Assembly: GCA_003644275.1 (NCBI GenBank)
Contig: QNBY01000003.1
Span: 1 to 17,063, forward strand
Direction: 5' to 3'
DNA: 17,063 nucleotides
DNA from: Planctomycetota bacterium
GTDB lineage: Bacteria; Planctomycetota; B143-G9
The notes below the pieces were generated by a model, which was not told where the DNA came from, ran no database searches, and was given only the letters and a program-made list of their open reading frames with translations. Below are positions 15,301-17,063 of this stretch, one piece after another. Numbering within the stretch: the stretch's first letter is position 1; every line of letters begins with the position of its first letter. The position numbers were made by a program, and so were the translations under genes.

Positions 15301-15771
15301 GGGCACGAGCTGGCGGGGCCGCTGAACGTCATGCCCATCGAGGCGGGCTACGGGTTCGTGGTGCGCTTCCACAAGCCGTGGTTCATCGGGCGCGAGGCCA
15401 TGATGCGCAACGAGGAGACGCGCACGATGGAGCTCGTCCGGTTCAGGGCCGCGAGCAAGGGGACGAGGATGCTCTCGCTGGGCGATCCGGTGTGCGACCA
15501 GCGCGGGCAGGTCATCGGCCGGGTGACCTCGAGCGTGGCGGTGGACGGCGTACAGTACGGGATCGCCTACGTGCGCTCGAAGTCGGCGAAGGAAGGGCTG
15601 AGGATACTGTGCTATCCCGTCTCCGGCGCCAGGAGTTCCGGCAAGCCGCCCGCCGAGCTCGAACCCGGCGACCGCACGGTGATTCCGGTGGAATGCGTCA
15701 TACTGCCTCGCTTCCTCCGCAAGGAGGAGGAATACCCCGTAATAGTGGACTGGAGCAAGTACGCCGACTGA
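12352..15771 (+). CDS. Fusion: truncated SHMT, degenerate GcvT-like region, GcvT
   Basis: A 1139-residue protein in three parts. Residues 1-410 are SHMT-like (PLP, fold type I): HGGHLTHG with His90, ADVAHPAG with Asp165 and His168, PLP Lys194 in [22 protein letters not shown] and substrate Arg331 in IRLGT. The N-terminus jumps from [19 protein letters not shown] to [11 protein letters not shown], so the segment that in E. coli GlyA holds Ser35, Tyr55, Glu57 and Tyr65 is missing. Residues about 420-697 resemble a worn GcvT copy ([39 protein letters not shown]). Residues 719-1139 look like intact aminomethyltransferase: [37 protein letters not shown] and [16 protein letters not shown]. Expected roles are glycine/serine and tetrahydrofolate one-carbon transfer; with the missing segment, SHMT activity is doubtful. 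The start has its own promoter and AAGGAGG. No GcvH or GcvP gene is in the window. Confidence 0.9.
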   Translation: MAKRNTFFFGGDLSELDPVVHGFIEALAVRRAQELFATDRFPGHPNPTSPEEIFVNVQPLSGAAANNAVYNAFVDPGDTVMGLALPHGGHLTHGSEFNRSGKTFHIVPYEINPRTGRIDYDALLQRARECKPKMIIAGASAYPWEMDFVRFREIADEVGAILLADVAHPAGLMVTGLLQSPVGLADVVTTTTHKTLCGPRGAIIVTTNPVLAEKVDMAVFPGEQGGPHINQIAAKAVSFLLDATPDFAKLMRLVRDNCSALAERLVENGLTLAYGGTENHLVLVDLRKIKTPTGYPLTGEMASRILDLIGLTCNKNTIAGDTNAAHPGAIRLGTTWITQRGLKPKHMKRLAEIIAVTLKNIHTFRYIEARDYVGRGKIDFGLFEEMKREVELLEREAVREMEIERESGYPYFQRMEIDEDRYDAARGVFHIRGHELVEHYGDPDSEIASAREGVALVDTPQHGVFHVHSGRVKAALQEIFTGDVLSLQPWCAMRSFMLDADGKVIDDCEIIRLDSEGDEDHYLVVSRGSRAERVKSWLRALSDCYVITDREDVFAKVEGPFIVDDLGEPGNGSYSSFNLFGGKAVELLSKFDPKWKALQPGAAVRNAEDVIVMNMPFGDESRLVVIAPEDKLNAMRERLISVGALRCGAGVMAHVRKEAGLPVYLKEGEDFKGSDYVERHPEMFALTKCNYVGWRSLPKPPAPENATRFEWKEPEGEPRKSCLYDEHVKLGAKMVPFAGWLMPVWYTSTAEEHRACREAAALFDVSHMGVLDFIGDNAIRFLDQVTTNYVHWLRDGQGHYSYLLGPDGVPLDDILLYRVNRNHFMMVVNAANAEKDEEWLRGLNDGRYLIDYEHPFKRLEARVTIRNLKDVGESGEDSRVDLALQGRRALDVLLELAEGLEFRKAIYRLKRFCIARGKLAGLDAIVARTGYTGEDIGYEIYVHPDNAPALWNAILSAGEKWGVKPAGLGARDSLRTEAGLPLYGHELAGPLNVMPIEAGYGFVVRFHKPWFIGREAMMRNEETRTMELVRFRAASKGTRMLSLGDPVCDQRGQVIGRVTSSVAVDGVQYGIAYVRSKSAKEGLRILCYPVSGARSSGKPPAELEPGDRTVIPVECVILPRFLRKEEEYPVIVDWSKYAD

Positions 15772-15784
15772 CACGGAGTCGAGA

Positions 15785-16993
15785 ATGGCAGACACGAAGG
15801 AGCTCATCGAGAAATCCGAGAAGTTCGGGGCGCACAACTACCATCCCCTTCCCATCGTCATCTCTCGCGCCGAGAGGGTATGGGTGTGGGATCCCGAGGG
15901 CAGGAAGTACCTCGACATGCTGGCGTCCTATTCGGCGCTGAACCAGGGGCACCGCCACCCGAAGATAATCGCCGCGCTCGTGGAGCAGGCGGGCAGGGTG
16001 ACGCTCACCTCGCGCGCCTTCCACAACGACCGCATCGGGCCGTTCATGGAGAAGCTCGCGAAGCTCGCCGGCAAGGACAAGGTGCTTCTGATGAACAGCG
16101 GGGCCGAGGCCGTCGAGACCGCCCTCAAGGCCGCCAGGAAGTGGGGCTACAAGATAAAGGGCGTGCCCGAAGGCAAGGCCGAGATAGTGTGCTTCCGCAA
16201 CAACTTCCACGGCCGCACCATCACCATAGTGGGCTTCTCGTCCGAGGAGCAGTACCGCGACGGCTTCGGGCCGTTCACGCCCGGCTTCCGTCTGGTGGAC
16301 TACGGCGACGCCGAGGCCCTCGAGGCCGCGGTGAACGAGAACACCGTGGCCTTGCTCATCGAGCCCATCCAGGGCGAAGGTGGCATACTCATCCCGCCGG
16401 AGGGCTACCTGCGCCGCGTTGAGGAGATCTGCCGCAAGAACGATGTGCTGTTCATCGCCGACGAGATACAGACGGGCTTCGGCCGCACCGGCAAGCTCTT
16501 CGCCTGCGAGCACGAGGGCGTGACGCCCGACGTGTACGTGGTGGGCAAGGCCCTCGGCGGCGGCGTCTTCCCCGTCTCCGGCATAATAGCGGACGATGAG
16601 ATAATGCAGGTCTTCACCCCCGGCGACCACGGCTCCACCTTCGGCGGCAACCCGCTCGGCTGCGCCGTGGGAGAGGCCGCGATAGACGTGCTGCTGGAGG
16701 AGAATCTAGCGGAGCGCTCCGCCGAGCTCGGCGGCTACTTCATCGAGAGGCTCCGCGCCATACCGAGCCCCGCCGTGAAGGAAGTGAGGGGCAAGGGACT
16801 GTTCATCGGCGTGGAGATAAAGGAGGAGTTCGGCACCGCGCGCCCCTACTGCGAGCGCCTCATGGAGCTGGGAATCCTCGCCAAGGAGACCCACCACCAG
16901 GTGATACGCTTCGCTCCCCCTCTCGTGATAGCGAAGGAGGAGATAGACTGGGCGCTGGAGCGCATAGAGAAGGTGCTCACCGAGGAGCGGTAG
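15785..16993 (+). CDS. rocD: Ornithine--oxo-acid aminotransferase
   Basis: A 402-residue class III PLP aminotransferase. It is predicted to move the delta-amino group of ornithine to 2-oxoglutarate, giving glutamate semialdehyde for arginine/ornithine breakdown or proline supply. The N-terminal [20 protein letters not shown] (15-34), [14 protein letters not shown] (48-61) and [10 protein letters not shown] (73-82) are characteristic of ornithine aminotransferase rather than acetylornithine or 4-aminobutyrate enzymes. [15 protein letters not shown] (101-115) binds the cofactor phosphate, Asp226-Glu227 in [14 protein letters not shown] contact the pyridine ring, and the Schiff-base lysine is Lys255 in [11 protein letters not shown]. 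Length is normal. The ATG at 15785 follows CGGAG. It lies 13 bases after the fusion gene and ends at a terminator, so the two are probably co-transcribed. Confidence 0.94.
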   Translation: MADTKELIEKSEKFGAHNYHPLPIVISRAERVWVWDPEGRKYLDMLASYSALNQGHRHPKIIAALVEQAGRVTLTSRAFHNDRIGPFMEKLAKLAGKDKVLLMNSGAEAVETALKAARKWGYKIKGVPEGKAEIVCFRNNFHGRTITIVGFSSEEQYRDGFGPFTPGFRLVDYGDAEALEAAVNENTVALLIEPIQGEGGILIPPEGYLRRVEEICRKNDVLFIADEIQTGFGRTGKLFACEHEGVTPDVYVVGKALGGGVFPVSGIIADDEIMQVFTPGDHGSTFGGNPLGCAVGEAAIDVLLEENLAERSAELGGYFIERLRAIPSPAVKEVRGKGLFIGVEIKEEFGTARPYCERLMELGILAKETHHQVIRFAPPLVIAKEEIDWALERIEKVLTEER

Positions 16994-17020
16994 CCCTTCC
17001 CGCGGCCGTCGATACCGATG

Positions 17021-17048
17021 GGGCCGGCGCACGCCGGCCCTTTTTTTT
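17021..17048 (+). terminator. Rho-independent terminator after rocD
   Basis: The perfect 8-bp stem GGGCCGGC (17021-17028) and GCCGGCCC (17033-17040), with a GCAC loop and eight T residues (17041-17048). It lies 28 bases after the rocD stop and closes the fusion-rocD transcript. Confidence 0.95.
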
Positions 17049-17063
17049 CACGCTGTTCGGGGG

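Noticed and set aside
11947-15837. A 1296-codon open frame on the minus strand opposite the fusion gene
   Set aside because: It is antisense to clear SHMT and GcvT motifs, is dominated by His, Leu, Val, Arg and Gly without domain logic, and is expected from the third-position bias of a G+C-rich gene.
1-17063. CRISPR arrays, tRNA or rRNA genes, insertion sequences, phage genes
   Set aside because: No spaced direct repeats, no transposase or integrase motifs and no tRNA-like cloverleaf were seen; the few intergenic stretches are all under 120 bases and accounted for by promoters and terminators.

Overview
The window is a gene-dense, G+C-rich (roughly two thirds by eye) stretch of a bacterial chromosome. 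SecG, UppP, FtsK, RpoZ and a lipobox lipoprotein mark it as bacterial. Two glycosyltransferases of the kind that build lipopolysaccharide core or surface sugars, plus a lipoprotein with outer-membrane sorting residues, suggest a diderm. Isoleucine is often written ATA (16 of 30 Ile codons in the last gene, against 14 ATC and 0 ATT), which is unusual at this G+C. I cannot name the phylum; an uncultured lineage is possible.

Layout. (a) 1-1588, minus strand: a coupled pair of glycosyltransferases (GT4 then GT2; the GT2 gene runs off the left edge). (b) 1589-1697: a divergent promoter region. (c) 1698-10875, plus strand: eleven housekeeping genes that touch or overlap with no visible terminator, tpiA-secG-pyrE-yicC-gmk-rpoZ-coaC-coaB-uppP-ftsK-rimO. 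They cover glycolysis, protein export, pyrimidine and GMP metabolism, transcription, coenzyme A synthesis, undecaprenyl phosphate recycling, chromosome segregation and ribosome modification. CoaC and CoaB are separate proteins, not the usual bacterial fusion. (d) 10872-12287: a consensus promoter, a small lipoprotein gene and a membrane-anchored TPR-like protein with a Pro/Ala/Ser tail, closed by a terminator. (e) 12302-17048: a promoter, a 1139-residue fusion protein, an ornithine aminotransferase (rocD) and a terminator.

The most striking object is the fusion at 12352-15771. It joins a serine hydroxymethyltransferase (SHMT) region, a degenerate aminomethyltransferase (GcvT)-like region and an intact-looking GcvT. 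The SHMT part keeps the PLP lysine and the carboxylate-binding arginine, but lacks the whole N-terminal segment that in canonical SHMT carries the SEN, YAEGYP and RYYGG motifs. Either the protein does one-carbon or amino-acid chemistry different from SHMT, or the gene (or its assembly) carries an in-frame deletion. The rocD gene 13 bases downstream shares its terminator, so the pair probably forms an amino-acid catabolic operon.
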